This document shows positions 34,694 to 47,427 of a stretch of DNA of 64,000 nucleotides, in pieces. The notes beneath the pieces were generated by a model, which saw only the letters and a program-made list of their open reading frames with translations, had not been told where the DNA came from and ran no database searches. Location: positions 57,905,518 to 57,969,517 of the forward strand of contig CM037782.1 in the NCBI GenBank assembly GCA_021229015.1. Reading direction: 5' to 3'. The stretch comes from Solen grandis (lineage: Eukaryota > Mollusca > Bivalvia > Adapedonta > Solenidae). Numbering within the stretch: position 1 is the stretch's first letter; each line of letters starts with the position of its first letter. The translations under genes were made by a program, and so were the position numbers.

Positions 34694-36046
34694 TATCATG
34701 TATAGCTACTAAATTTTTTTACATTATTGATCTAATATGTACCTGATTAAGTTTAATCTGGGTAATGACCCAATGAATGAAGGAGGTAATCGCAGGCAGC
34801 AACTATAAGGAGTATTAGCATGCTTCTCAGTTGGCAAATACTGAAAACTGTGAGGAAGGAAAGTCAGTGATTGAAGACCTTATGCTACATTTAATATGAA
34901 AACGAAAAGAAATTTAAATTAATTTTGGTGAAAAAATAACAAAGAAACATTACAAGTGTGTTCCACTGATCTCATTTGTTAATACAGCTTTATCAATATA
35001 TTTTTGGATCATGCTCAACCTGAAATTTGAAATATATCAGTGCTTGATCCTGATGATATTTTTCTTGTAAAATCAATTTCCGTCTCTAGGGTATAATACC
35101 ATTATAAAGTGATCAATATGTTAAAAAAATCAGGAGACTTCATCTCTCATAGAGTTCAAGCTTGTAAAAGGTGGTGCTGACTTGAATGCTTAAACTAAGC
35201 ATAGGGTCCCTCTTATAAGTAAAAGGGGATTGGTCTGCAAGGTTACCGGTATATGTCATATCTCAGGGGTTGTAGCCTGTAAGCTAATTAAAGAAACTAT
35301 TTTAATGATTATTGCAGAGCCTGAGCTGCCAAAATTAAAGGTTAATAAAGGATTAGAATTGTTAAAAAATTTGTTTCTAATTGATATGAAAGATGTTTAT
35401 GTACCACAAATGAGAGCGGAATGTGAGTTTCATGTGATTTCCAGCCATTCTGGACAACCACATCATGGTGCTGGACCATATCAAACCACAGAGGGTGCTT
35501 TCTGTCATGCTCAGTTGATTGGTTCTGTGTTGTAATTACGAGGGTGATGATGTCTGCTGCTTTGAACCAGTCTCGATGGACTGGGATAACACTTAACCGC
35601 TGTCAGCGGTCATTTTTTTCTTTTGTGTCTGCTGCCAATGTGGATTTCAGGAGCTGTATCAGATCTGTCTTGAATTTAGAAAAACTTACAAGTACAATAT
35701 TTTTTTAAAATAAACAATTTCCAAACCAAATCATAGAATGGACTTTCTGATGTTTTACTGAATTATTCAAATTAATACATTGAATTAGCCAATAGCTATA
35801 TTGGGTTATCATGTAAACAAAGGTTGACATGGCTTTCACAATAATAGACAATGTGTGGATTTATTTATAAATGATACTATTTGTAAGCAGTTGACCTAGA
35901 AATGAAAAGAAAATAGCCCTTTAACTGTATGTAATGTAGGGGTTAAGATTTTGACTGTAGTGTTATATGATTAAGGAAATAAATATCTTAAACCATTGAC
36001 AATTGAAATAATATTAAGGAAAGGAAAAATGGGATTGCAGTCTATA

Positions 36047-37203
36047 ACAAGAGCTGTCAGAGGACAGCAACGCTCGACTATTCAAAATGCTTGTTGGTAA
36101 ATCAAATGAAATCTATTTCAATTCTTGCCCTTCACATACCCTGTACATAATAATAGTAAAAAATGATATACCTTGATAGTCTGATACTCCTTAATATTTT
36201 TATGATGTCTAAAATCAATCCCATGCCTAGTTACAGAGACATAAGCATAATAATTCTGTGCATGCAAAACTTCAACCAAAAATCCAAGTTAGAAAAGGGC
36301 CATAATTTGCATCAGTCCAAAAGGGATCCTCCTTAGTTTTCTGATGCCCTTGAAGACACTCCTTAACTTTCTAGTCAATTCCACAAGCAATTTCTGAGAT
36401 ATAAGCTGGATAGTAGCTTGAATGCAAAAATTTAACCAAAATTTTAAGTTAAAAGGGGGTCATAATTTTAAATATATGCCATCAAGTGTTATCTTCCTTT
36501 ATAGTATGATACCCCTAAACAGATTAAAGATGTTTCAAATCAATCCCATGCCTGGACTCTGAGACATAAGCATGAAAGTACCTTGCTTGGAAAACTTTAA
36601 CCAAAATTTCTAAGGTAAAAAAGGGGCCATAACTTGTAATATATTCCATCAAAAGTTATCTACCATGAAAGTATGATACCCCTAAACATATTAAAGATGT
36701 TTCAAATCAATCCCATGCCTGGATACTGAGATATTAGCATGAAAGTACCTTGCATGTAAAACTTTAACCAAAATTTCTAAGTTAAAAAGGGCCATAATTT
36801 ATAATATATTCCATCAAGAGTTATCTACCTTGGTTGTCTGATGCCCCTAAACATATTCATAAACTTTCAAGTCAATACCATGAATGGTTATTGAGATACA
36901 AACTAGATAGTAGCTTGCACGCAACACTTTAACCAAATTTTCTATTGCATGCAAAATTTTAACCAAAATTTCTAAGTTAAAAAGGGGCCATAATTCATAT
37001 TGAATTCAGTCAAGAGTTATCTATCTTGGTTGTCTGATACCCCTGAACATATTTATAAACTTTCAACAATACCATAAATGGTTATTGAGATATAAGGTTG
37101 ATAGTAACTTGCATGCAAAACTTTAACCAAAAGCTGCAATGCCGACGCCGAAGCCAGGGCGACTACAATAGCTCTCATATTCTTTGAATAGTCAAGCTAA
37201 AAA
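36047..37203 (+). mobile_element. Tandem-core element, family G, complete
   Basis: It starts ACAAGAGCTGTCAGAGGACAG (a short palindrome), then 'GCTCGACTATTCAAA'. The core is several units of about 120-200 bp with 'GGGCCATAATTT', 'AACTTTAACCAAAATTTCTA' and 'ATCAATCCCATGCCT'. The end 'GCCGACGCCGAAGCCAGGGC' is followed by 'GAATAGTCAAGCTAAAAA'. No protein is encoded. The opposite-strand copy at 47428-49588 has the same ends. Confidence 0.75.
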
Positions 37204-37820
37204 TACTGATATTTCACTTAAGTTATTTTATAAATGATATAATTTGATATTGGGACAAGTACAATTGTAATGGAAGGTCACATGGGACTATACAATTGGT
37301 AGACATGGCAGTAAAATAATGAGTTAAGTGGGTGATTTTCATCCACGTGTCATTTTATTTAATTTTCATGCTTCAGGCCAACTTGTTAAGTACATCATAC
37401 TAAACCAGGGTCTAGGTAGGGTGCATAATTATAGCTTTTGGGTTAGTTGACTGAAGGTCATGGTCATTTTTTGCTAAAATGAAGTATTTATGTGCAGCGT
37501 GTTATCAGATGTTGAAAACCTGGATTGTGTTCATAGACTACAAACAATAATGTTGCTCACATTAGCTAACATTTGCATACTATATGATATAACGGGTACA
37601 AATGCTCACATCAACGAGTGTCTAGCTACTTTGTCATTGTTTTTTTTAAATCTTTATCCTATTTAGTTAAAAAATATTGTGAGCCTTTTTATCTAGACTA
37701 TAACTGTTATGTTCTTTATTATAATGCAAATGTCAGTATAACATGGTTGATATCATGGACCCCAAGTCATTAAATTGTCATTATATAATAATAAGTTTTA
37801 AAATGATTCCTAGGTTTGGA

Positions 37821-38063
37821 CCCTTTCCCTCATATAGATTCATTTTGACGCACTCAATAGGTACCACATAAAGCCTGATCTGCAAAGAACCACAGTTAAA
37901 CCTTACCAAATTTAATTACAGAATCTTCATTTCCAGACCAGTGAGGAGCAGCAAACAGCATAAAACCAGATAAGCCTGCGAGTAACTCGCAGGCTGATCT
38001 GGTTTTATGCTGTTCGCATCTATAGGTCTTTTCATGGTGTCCTCTATGAGGGAAAAGGGTTAA
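37821..38063 (+). mobile_element. TTAA-type MITE, family 1, left target mutated
   Basis: Full-length copy with complete palindrome. The left flank reads TGGA instead of TTAA, while the right TTAA is at 38060-38063. Confidence 0.93.
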
Positions 38064-38344
38064 ACAGCCTTGTAATGGACCCATACTTAAAATGGATTAG
38101 ATACAATCATTATCGACATTTCATTTTTCTTGTCAACAGTCACGCTTTTCGGAGCAGTTGATAAATGTGCAAGATTCAAAGTTTGTAATAGTTACATGTC
38201 TAAATTGGGTATATTCTCCTCAGAATTTGGAAATTATTTATGATACTTATTTTAGACAAGGAAGTCAGAGAATTTCAGTCTCTGTTTAAAGTTTAAACTT
38301 TATTTATTTTACTTTGATTATTTAACAAGTTCTCACAACTTAAA

Positions 38345-38527
38345 TTAATCACTCTCGATGGCTCTGGTGGCGGCATATGTTGTCATTATTGTGGGAGGAA
38401 ACCGGAGAGCTAAGAGAAAACCCATGTGTCTGGACCATTGTACCCTGTCACGTATGTGACCAGGAATTGAACCTAGGACGCATTGGTAAGAATTGAGGTG
38501 CGTAACCACTACGCTATCCAGGCACCC
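38345..38527 (-). repeat. tRNA-derived SINE
   Basis: On the minus strand: A-box-like TGGATAGCGTAGTGGTTACG, B-box-like TAGGTTCAATTCCTGG, and a body including GGGTTTTCTCTTAGCTC and 'GGTTTCCTCCCAC'. No clear target duplication was seen. Confidence 0.65.
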
Positions 38528-39704
38528 AGTTCTGTTATGTCTACTTATTTTCAATCATACTCCTCCAACCACAATTGTATTAAGTGAACATTGAAAATCA
38601 TTGATAGAAGAGCATTGTGTCTACACTAGTAATCTTTTTATTGTTGTAAGATTGATAATGTTTGTGCAATTGAAATTGATCACTATCCAAACAGACGCTT
38701 TTATGCAACAAAAGGATCGGTGTGTGTGTTGGATGGGGGTATGATTCAGATTGTTGAGGACATTAATTAACAGATCAGCTCAAGATAACAAATATCAGGC
38801 TATCATTAAAAAAGTTGGTTTGCAGTTGTAGAACCCACAATTTGATCATTTTGTGAGTAGAGTGAGTGGGGGCCTTTTTGCTAAATGGGTTGTGCAACTG
38901 TAAATCAGCAATTATTTATGATGACCTCAAGACTGATCTATCATTAAATAAGTGATCATGGTTCATCAGGTGATCTTGTGAATTTTAAAGTACATGTAAA
39001 TCAAGCTTTTATAGACTTTGAGCAAAAGAGCCAATGTTCCATATCAGTGTATGCTTGCATCTGCTCTGAAATCTTTTTTTAAGCATTTGAAGGTCCATGA
39101 TTATGATTTAATGATGGAATGATTACTTGAAGTTTCAAAAACAATACATGTATTGTTTGATTAGGATTGCTATAACATCTGCTTTATAGTTCTCCAATAT
39201 AAGCTTGTCTCCAGGTTTGGACCCCACATACAGTGGTAAAACACCCTGTGATATTTTATTTAAGAAATGTGGTGAAGATGATAAGTTTAAGAATAGGACT
39301 TAAAAAATTATAGATATTGTCTGGCAAAATTAACCTGAGACATCTATTGTTGGTTTCCAATGTAAAACAATATAGAACAACATGTAAATGTATTACTTAA
39401 ATGCAGTTGTGTATCACATGCCCCGCTAGCCTCAATGATAAAGTGCTATAATTCGAAGCAGAATGTCATGAATTTGAATCTATCTCAGACCATAAATATG
39501 TTTCTTATTTTTTTAATGAATTTGACCACTATGTTTAGTTATGTACTGCATGCAAATCACACATGTATATCACAATTTTAGAAGAAGAAAATAAATAAAT
39601 GAAAAGAGACACCAAAAATTCAAAAAAGTATTCATCCATCTACTCACATTACAAATAAAAATAAAAGAAAAAATGATAAGTGAAAAGGATTATGATTTTT
39701 CTTT

Positions 39705-39782
39705 TTTTTTATTGCTCATGGATTCGAACCTGCAACTTCATGATTACAAGACCGATGAAATTTCCACTTGGCCATCTGGACT
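39705..39782 (-). repeat. tRNA-like SINE head with A-rich tail
   Basis: On the minus strand 'AGATGGCCAAGTGGAAAT' and the B-box GCAGGTTCGAATCC (39719-39732) are followed by an A-rich end. The T-stem halves do not pair, so it is not a functional tRNA. Confidence 0.6.
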
Positions 39783-39940
39783 TAATCATAGTATGAAGCA
39801 TTGCAAACCATACTACCACTGAAACACATGTTTGGATCTTTATAATTCACAGAAAATAACAAAGAACATTCTGAAAATTAATCAGTCTCAGGTCAATATT
39901 GCCAGACAGTAGTTAAACATTGTTTTGTTTGGTACCTTTA

Positions 39941-40169
39941 TTAACCCTTTCCCTCATAGAGGATACCATGAAAAGATCTATGCGAACAGCATAAAACCAG
40001 ATAACTCGCAGGCTGGTCAGGTTTTATGCTGTTCGCTGCTCCTCACTGGTCTGGAAATGAGGATTTTGTAATTAAATTTGGTAAGGTTTAACTGTGGTTT
40101 TCTGCAGATCAGGGTTTATGTGATACCTATTGAGGGCGTCGAAATGAGTGTATATGAGGGAAAGGGTAA
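39941..40169 (-). mobile_element. TTAA-type MITE, family 1, reversed, one palindrome arm partly lost
   Basis: The left TTAA is intact; the right end reads GGGTAAA. In the palindrome one arm tip is missing ('AAACCAGATAACTCGCAGG'). Confidence 0.9.
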
Positions 40170-41166
40170 AGGGCTGATCTGAAACTCTCTACTTCTGTTT
40201 CTGTATGTACTCAGTCAGCTCTCAATTATATCCAAAGGTCTAAGAAACCCACCCTGTGTTCTCTAATTCACTGACATTTTCTGTCAAATATTGTGTCATA
40301 ACTTTAAAACAGCAGGCGTTGGGCGGGAAAGGGTGGAGATAATAACACTGGAATGTCTCAAGGTCAACAAAAAACAGGATGATGTCCAATAGCTGTACCC
40401 TGCCAATCAGAATGTGACAGCAGTCAAAGGGCAGAGTTGTGTAACTCAGCGGATACATTATTTGACTCCAGCTGTTTGGTTCAATAAAGAAAATAATTAA
40501 CTCCCCCAACTGGCAAGAATCACCAATAAAATGACCACAGTATGTTAAATACAGCGTGAAACTTTGTCAAACATCAGCATCTTGACCTCTGGATAGGGCA
40601 AGATGGGAGGCTTCATTTCTTCATTTTAAACTCATTAAAAATGTATTGTTGATAATGTCATCTTTATAAAAGATGTTTGCTACTATCTGACCCCATCATC
40701 TTTCAGTGGTATATTGAAGAATGTGTGATAGGTGGTGAAAAGCAGTCTAATAACAAAAGAGAACATCACCATATATATAGTATGGTCCCATCAAAATCCA
40801 TAAGTGATTATATACAGTTTCTGTTCTTTTTTATGTTTGATTGAAACTATATATATGTTCTGTGATTGTTACGTAAAATGTTTCAGCAGCAGATATTTCA
40901 TGTCCTTGTGAAACCTTGTGAGTGTTTATTATGGGCTATATTCAAAAAGCAAATTATTTCAAAAATCAGTTTATTTCTGATAAAGAGTATTTCTGCTTTT
41001 ATCATTTTTCAAATTTTGAAAAAAATGCTTATAATGGTAAATAAGTGTTTCCTTCATCCAGTAAATCAATTGTTTAAAATGTTTGAGAGTTCAAAATTTC
41101 AGAAAACAGTATACACAAGTCACAAGTAGTTTTCAGGTTATCTATTTCAGCTTGTAAAGTTCTTTT

Positions 41167-41408
41167 TTAACCCTTTCCTTCATAGAGGAAACCACGAAAA
41201 GACCTATGCAAACAGCATAAAACCAGATCAGCCTGCGAGTAACTCACAGGCTGATCAGGTTTTATGCTGTTCGCTGCTCCTCAGTGGTCTGGAAATGAGG
41301 ACTTTATAATTAAATTTGGTAAGGTTTAACTGTGGTTTTCTGCAGATCAGGCTTTATGTGGTACCTATTGAGTGCGTCAAAATGGGTCTATATGAGGGAA
41401 AGATTTAA
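41167..41408 (-). mobile_element. TTAA-type MITE, family 1, reversed, full length
   Basis: TTAA at both ends (the right one within GATTTAAAA), complete nested palindrome. It is the nearest copy upstream of exons 2 and 3. Confidence 0.93.
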
Positions 41409-41447
41409 AATAAAAGAGTGGATTTTGTAAAGACAATATTTATATAT

Positions 41448-41660
41448 ATAAGTAGCCTGACTTAGTACCTCTTAGCCCCTAACTTCTGTGGGTTCAAGTC
41501 CCAGCCAGGTCACTCCACTGTGAGAATGGATAATACATTCAGCTGTGGAAGGTAGATGGTTCTCCCCTTGGTGCTGCTTGTGTTCTCAAGGTCTTCTTTC
41601 AAAGAATGTCACTACTGGCTACTGTCACAGTGACTGTTGACTTCCAAAACAACAACAAAA
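41448..41660 (+). repeat. tRNA-derived SINE, decayed head
   Basis: B-box GTGGGTTCAAGTCCC, then 'GTGGAAGGTAGATGG', 'GGTGCTGCTTGTGTTCTC' and a tail with AACAACAACAAAAC. Confidence 0.6.
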
Positions 41661-43090
41661 CATCGCTATATATGTAGTTATACGGTTATACCTGAAAGGA
41701 ATGAGAGAAAATCATCACTGAAAATTAAGAATAAATGTTAATTTGTTGTTACAGGTAGTTAAATACATAAAGTTTGACACTTACATTTTCTGTTAACATA
41801 ATCTCTTATGCTTTCCACTTAGAGCTGCCAAGAACGTCAAAATTGATTGCTCAATTAGTCATTATTGTTATTTGAAAGCATTTATTTCATAGGTCAAATA
41901 TGCTGAATAGTTCTCCTTTGCACTAAACAACCTTGGGGCTTACCATATATATAGAATAGTTTCACAGTTAGTCCTAAAGTGATGCACTCTTAAATTTAGA
42001 GGTTTAATTCTCCTGATACCGGTATATATTTAATAAGGTACAGGTTCAAATCCATGGCACAGTGGGTATAGTTGACTTACTATCACACTTGGCCCTCCAC
42101 CACTCTGGGTTCAAGTCCTTTGAAAAAATAAAAAATTTATACTCAAAATATGGCCATCAGATTCAATGGAGATTTTTTGACATGGTATTTGAATTTAAAC
42201 CTGAGATTGTTCTTGAGTATTTTGCTAGAACTGACGTCTGACCAGTGGCGTGTTGCACCCAAGTATTATTGCATTGTATAGAATGTAAGCATGGTACCAA
42301 ATTGCAATTGTTAGCTATTGTTGGCTAAAGGTGGCCTTAACTGTATGCACTACTTGTCACTTAAATTTTGTACTTGTACTATCAAAATTGTAACTCTAGG
42401 CTACTTGGAGTCTTCTTTCACCTTTAAATGGCTAAACATCACTGTTCAGCTTAAATACAGTCACAGTGATAGTAAACAAAAAAAGGAACAAAACAAAAAC
42501 TAATTATCACATCATTCATTTAAACTCCCTTAGATAAATAATACCACTGTGATTGAAAAAGCAGTATCTGACTTATTTCTTGACCTGCGGTGAGAAAATC
42601 TGAAAGTCCAACTTTCAGTGTAAGAATATATGTTTATTTTTTGAAGGTTACATGTATTAACAGCTGTGAACACAGACCATGTATATATTACGTGATTCAG
42701 ACATAAACGGCTTTGATTTTGTAATAAAAGAATTACCATCTCATTTTTTATGAATGCAAGTTTTTTTATGATGATTGATACACACCTTTTCATGTTGGAA
42801 AAAAAATCTTCTACTCTGACAGCTGACTAATTCTCTCTAAAGTTTGCATCACAGTGCAGTAATATATCTCATGCTTTAATGCCAATAAAATAACCCTTTT
42901 CTTCATAATCTATAACCACTGAATGACCTCTTCATCCATTATACTTTATCAATAAAATGTAAATTTTGACACTTCAATCCTTTAACATATGTAGTAATTA
43001 AAATGAAACTTGGTATGCATCACCTTTGAAATATGGATAATAAAATCATGAATGGAAGGCTCAGTTCTTTATGGAAATGATTAATTTCAG

Positions 43091-43264
43091 CTCTTCACAA
43101 TGATCAATGGCATGTGCTGGATGTGTTCCTGAATACATCGTCAGGGGAGCTAACTGTTGCAGTGGACCACAGCAGAAGAGTTGCCACCCTTAATGCCTAC
43201 ACCAAGCAGGACTTCTCCACGTTGCTGGACTGGTCTTCACACTCTTCAGCAGTATACTTTGGAG
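43091..43264 (+). CDS. Neurexin-superfamily protein, exon 2 (middle of LamG 1)
   Basis: Acceptor TTAATTTCAG|CTCTTCACAA and donor TTTGGAG|GTATGT. Phase 1 in and phase 1 out, 174 bp. It supplies residues 120-177 plus one base of 178. The translation ALHNDQWHVLDVFLN carries the canonical LamG 'DGxWH' region (here NDQWH), followed by the short-strand pattern SGELTVAVDH and, at the end, AVYFGG, the usual 'LYIGG' position. Joining to exon 1 keeps the frame (GLTVGQ-A-LHNDQWH), which is the main support for both exons belonging to one gene. Symmetric 1-1 phase means it could be skipped without a frameshift, though skipping would break the fold. Confidence 0.92.
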
Positions 43265-43919
43265 GTATGTATATAAATAAGTGTAAGTCTGGTTTCAGAA
43301 TAATTACAAAGTAATTGTAAGTGTAACAATACATGTATAAAGAAACTCTTATTAATATCATTTTTAGCAAACAGGAAAAAAAAAAAAACTTCCACATACT
43401 GTAGGGGGCTTATTGGTTGAGTGGTTAAAGCCATTAACTTACTACATGTATTTACATTAAGCTTGTCACAGTTGTGGGTTTGAGTTTTATTTTTTGCCCT
43501 TGAAATAATAAACTTTATATCTGGGTGCAGAGCATTATACCATTGTCTCCCAGAGTGTTTGCAAAGTTAGAATCATATTAAAAATAATGGATGCTATGGT
43601 CCAGTGATAGCATACATATCTGTGAACCATTGTTTGTTGGTTTGAACCCCAGGAGCAAGAATCTTTCAGAAATCAACAAGAGGGTTTAGTGTAAGAAATT
43701 GTTAACAATTAGTGTAAAATATAGGATAAGGACAGAACCTTTCCATTCATATTCAGTCTGATGCAAGACTTAATTAGGAAAAAAATCATTTGGAAGAAAA
43801 TATGTAAAAAGTTTGAATTATTTAGTCTGTTAGCCAAGCCACACATAATATGTTTTCAGCAAACTTGATAAATAGCATGTTCCTGATCAGTGTATAAATA
43901 TGTTTATATTTTCTTCCAG
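43265..43919 (+). other. Intron 2 (655 bp), largely SINE-derived
   Basis: It holds two tRNA-like heads in tandem. One spans about 43402-43560 (TTGAGTGGTTAAAGCC; GTGGGTTTGAGTT). The other, a family B copy, spans about 43586-43725 (TGGTCCAGTGATAGC; TTGGTTTGAACCCC). Confidence 0.8.
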
Positions 43920-44174
43920 GGACTGATCCGGACACCCTGTTCTCCGACATCTACCCACACTTTATTGGCTGCATGAGCCGGCTGCGGTATGAGACCCAGG
44001 CAGGGCAGTTCATGTCGATCCCTGTGGAATTGATGGAGGGCGTGGTACAGGGGTGTCAAGACAAGTGTGACAATGACCCCTGTCACCATGGCGGCAGATG
44101 TATCAACATGTACACCGACACTAAGTGCGACTGCTTCGGCACCGACTACCAAGGACCCTACTGCTCCGATCTGG
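43920..44174 (+). CDS. Neurexin-superfamily protein, exon 3 (end of LamG 1 and whole EGF domain)
   Basis: Acceptor TTTTCTTCCAG|GGACTG and donor GATCTGG|GTATGT, 255 bp, phase 1-1. It encodes residues 178-262 plus one base of 263. HFIGCMSRLRY (Cys195) is the standard last LamG strand, with its partner Cys223 in VVQGC. The EGF-like domain follows with six cysteines at 227, 232, 238, 247, 249 and 259; CDNDPCHHGGRC and CDCFGTDYQGPYC show the expected spacing. I see no clear calcium-binding EGF signature. The exon is far richer in GC than its introns, as expected for constrained coding sequence. The LamG-EGF-LamG order is the neurexin repeat unit. Confidence 0.95.
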
Positions 44175-44227
44175 GTATGTAAAAGTCATGTGACTTTCTT
44201 GGGGATCGCTTATAATTGCTGATTCTC

Positions 44228-44340
44228 TGTCATTGTGGGTTTGAGTCAAGGTCATCTCTCTTGATTGCTGGTACTCAGCACATAGGTAGTTCCAGGACTG
44301 ATTGATCCAGTTTCAGAATGATAGGACAAGGGTGCTCCAA
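44228..44340 (+). repeat. Decayed copy of the SINE at 19236-19541
   Basis: 'TGTGGGTTTGAGTC' is followed by 'TACTCAGCACATAGGTAGTT' and 'CCAGGACTGATTG', matching the older order in the intact copy. Confidence 0.5.
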
Positions 44341-44869
44341 AAATTGATCTCAACTTTTCATGAATTTATGAATTGTTTACTGAAGTACTAGTGTACTGTC
44401 ATGTAGTAAAACATGGTTTAACATTTATATGCAGTATATGTATAAGGGCTCAGGCAGCCACAATATCATGTAGCTGTATTGTAGTCTGTAAAGAAATTCT
44501 TCCTCATCATTTGATACATAAAAACAAACTGACACACTGTTTGCTCAAATGACTAGAAAAAATACTTGGATTTGATGCAATAATTGTCCAGTTAGTCTGG
44601 TCCTGGAGGTACAAAAATGCTAAGTGGTTTCCTGATATTTGTGTTCTGGCCAGGAAAACAGCCTGGAGGGCTGGTGATGTTTACCTTTTCAGCCAGCCCG
44701 CCAAATGTAAATATTTTAACATGTGTTTCTGGCTCTACCATATAGATAAAGAATATAAATTTGGGCCTTGGTCAATGTGTGCTTTACTGAGCCTTTAATA
44801 AATTGAAATATTCATACATGTTTAATACTACTGTAATAATTTGTAATCTGTAAGAACATACAGCTCTTC

Positions 44870-45300
44870 AAGGAAGAGGGGGCATATTGCAAATATCAGT
44901 TGGTTAATCTGTCTGTTCATTAGTCTGTCCATCGGTAGACCACTTTGTTACTGTTAGATACATTAAGAACAATTTAACATATATTCCTCAAATTTGGTAG
45001 AGTGTTATGTCATGACTAGTCAATGACCCCTATTAATTTTGCATCACTAGGTCAAAGGTCTAGGTCGCAATGACTTTCAATGTAAAATAGTTTCTGATTG
45101 ATAACTTAAGAATGTTTGAGCCCAAATTTTTAAACTTAATAAGGTTTGGGGTCATGCATACTAGATGAACCCTATTGATTTTGGGTTCACCAGGTCAAAG
45201 GTTAAGGTCACAGTGACCTTGAATGTGAAGCCGAAAGTCCTAAAACAGTAGTTAACCTTATGATTCTTCCTCCCAATATTTTCATTTATGTTTGCCTCTG
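44870..45300 (-). repeat. Tandem repeat with AGGTCA half-sites, reverse of 1254-1640
   Basis: 'AGGTCAAAGGTCTAGGTC' (45051-45068) and 'AGGTCAAAGGTTAAGGTCAC' (45191-45210) occupy two diverged units. The G-rich 'GAGGGGGCATATTG' end mirrors the one at 1629. Confidence 0.65.
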
Positions 45301-45979
45301 ACGACTTTTCCAGGGAGCAGATGTCATTCCAACAGCTCTTGATATAAAGTTTACTTGCACTCTAGGAATCAATTCTTTAATTCATCACACATGTCATTTC
45401 ATGCATTGTCAAAAACCCATGTTTGCTCAATACGCTTTGCTTCTTTATCGAACGGGAGTGACAATGGAATATATATTGTGGGTTTTTGGCATTGGTTTCA
45501 TGGTGTCTCAAAATATTGTGTCTTGTCATGCAGGGCTTAAACCAGTAACCAAGTACCCACTGGTTGGGTAGAAAATTGCCAGTACCCGGGTTTAAAATGA
45601 TTTCCCGTGAAAGGCATTACCCAATGTCGGCCTTTTCTGTTATGATACCTAATGTACTTCCTTTCCTGACATACATGTGTATATACAGGTCATTAATAAT
45701 GAGATTCTTTAACATTATAATGATCTTCATGTGTGTTCATGATCAATTTATTTTAGGTTTACAGAGTGTTTTTCATTAAATGAGTTTAATTCAATGATGA
45801 CATAGTAAGTTATCATAAGTGTTCAGTTGGCATTGCATATCAGTCAGTCATTTGTTATGCAATTACTACATCTGCATGGGTCAGATGCATTGTTTTACCC
45901 ACAAGTAAAAGTATGACGGGTACACAGGTAAAAAAATGGACTTGTTTCAGCATTAATGTCATGCACTGACATTTGTGTC

Positions 45980-46221
45980 TTAACCCTTTCCCTCATATAG
46001 ACTCATTTTGACGCACTCAGTAGGTACCACATAAAGCCTGATCTGCAGAAAACCACAGTTAAACCTTACCAAATTTAATTATAAAATCCTCATTTCCAGA
46101 CCACTGAGGAGCAGCGAACAGCATAAAACCTGATCAGCCTGCGAGTTACTCGCAGGCTGATCTGGTTTTATGTTGTTCGCATAGGTCATTTCATGGTGTC
46201 CTCTATGAGGGAAAGGGTTAA
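45980..46221 (+). mobile_element. TTAA-type MITE, family 1, full length
   Basis: TTAA on both sides, complete nested palindrome, first copy downstream of exon 3. Confidence 0.95.
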
Positions 46222-46464
46222 CTGTAATTTCTGTAAAGTGGTAGAAAGGTACTGATCCTTCACAAACAGTTATTTTGAGTGATGGTTGTACTTCAGATGG
46301 TAGAAATCCAGGTGAAGGTCACTGTTCCCAAAAATACTTATTATGGGAAATCTATGGTGTGAACTTGGATAAAGTGCTGTTGAGAAGGGATGATAATCCC
46401 ATTCAGTGATAGCTCTAATTTTCTTGGCTGACATAATGTGTTTCTATTCAGTGTTACTGTCAAT

Positions 46465-46560
46465 TTGAAGACATGAAGTACCAGTTCAACCTAGGAACAT
46501 TCAAGATGAGTTAGTTTAAGTTATTAGAAATTGTTTCCAAATTGCCTAAAAGGATAATAA
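46465..46560 (+). repeat. SINE family B, 3' part only
   Basis: 'GAAGTACCAGTTCAACCTAG' and 'AGTTTAAGTTATTAGAAATT' match the tail of other family B copies. No head is visible. Confidence 0.45.
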
Positions 46561-47427
46561 GAACCCCCCCCCAAAAGTTTACTTGAATTATTGAGCAAGG
46601 CAACCATTTCAATTTGTTAAAACGTGATGAATGTTTTCCTGATTTTCTGACCAGGTGTTGCTCATGAATTGCTTAATTTTGTTTTAGTTAAATAAGTAAC
46701 TGTGGTTCAAGAAAGTCTTGAGTAAAAGGTGATATCAATAATTACTATATAATTATTACTAATTACACAGTTGGTAGTGATAAGAACACATTTAATCATG
46801 TTGTTTAGACTACTCGGTAGAAAGGACAAATATTTTGTTCATGTCTATGTGTAACATTACATGGACACCCAGGCAATATCACTGTATCTAGATACAAGAG
46901 GGATTACTATTAATCTTCCCTTCAAATGTGAAGGAAGTTACAATTTTATAATGGAAGAATCAGCAGTTAAATGGATTGCAGGATAAAGCTGTTATCAGGA
47001 AGATTTGTCAAAAAAGATTATTCGCCATGTTGCATGGTAAGCAACGGAGGAATCTTGATCTCGATAATGTTTTTCTGCTTCATAAAACTCATGTTCACAG
47101 TTAGTCGAATTCTTGTCTAGTAATCCACATACCTGGATTCTAAGGCCGAAGTTATAAATTATCACACGCGTTTCCAGGCATATGTAGGAATGTGTGTGAA
47201 ATTTGTCAAGAACATGTTAGGGTCCTAAAAAATAGATTAATGCTGACATTTATCTTAGAAATGTATTATTTGCCTCAAAATTTTCTTGGGGAAGCCCAGA
47301 CTCCTCACCTTAATGTTAGCTTATGGTCACTGCTCATATTAAGTGTAAAATTAAACATAGTCAAGGTATGCCCCTAACTTAATTAATTATACTTTTAGAA
47401 TTGTCTTATCTTTATAATATCTTCATT

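Larger units (their letters stand above)
32857..43090 (+). other. Intron 1 (10,234 bp)
   Basis: GT...AG intron in phase 1. It contains a minisatellite, four family 1 MITEs (33596, 37821, 39941, 41167), a repeat H copy, SINEs, and a family G tandem-core element. I found no extra exon. Stretches such as 34700-36046, 38064-38340 and 40170-41166 hold nothing I recognise. Confidence 0.85.

Noticed and set aside
35230..35535. 101-codon plus-strand open frame in intron 1
   Set aside because: No splice sites, no domain, and AT-rich codon use like the surrounding intron.
39705..39782. Possible functional tRNA gene on the minus strand
   Set aside because: The T-stem flanking TTCGAAT does not pair and no acceptor stem is visible.
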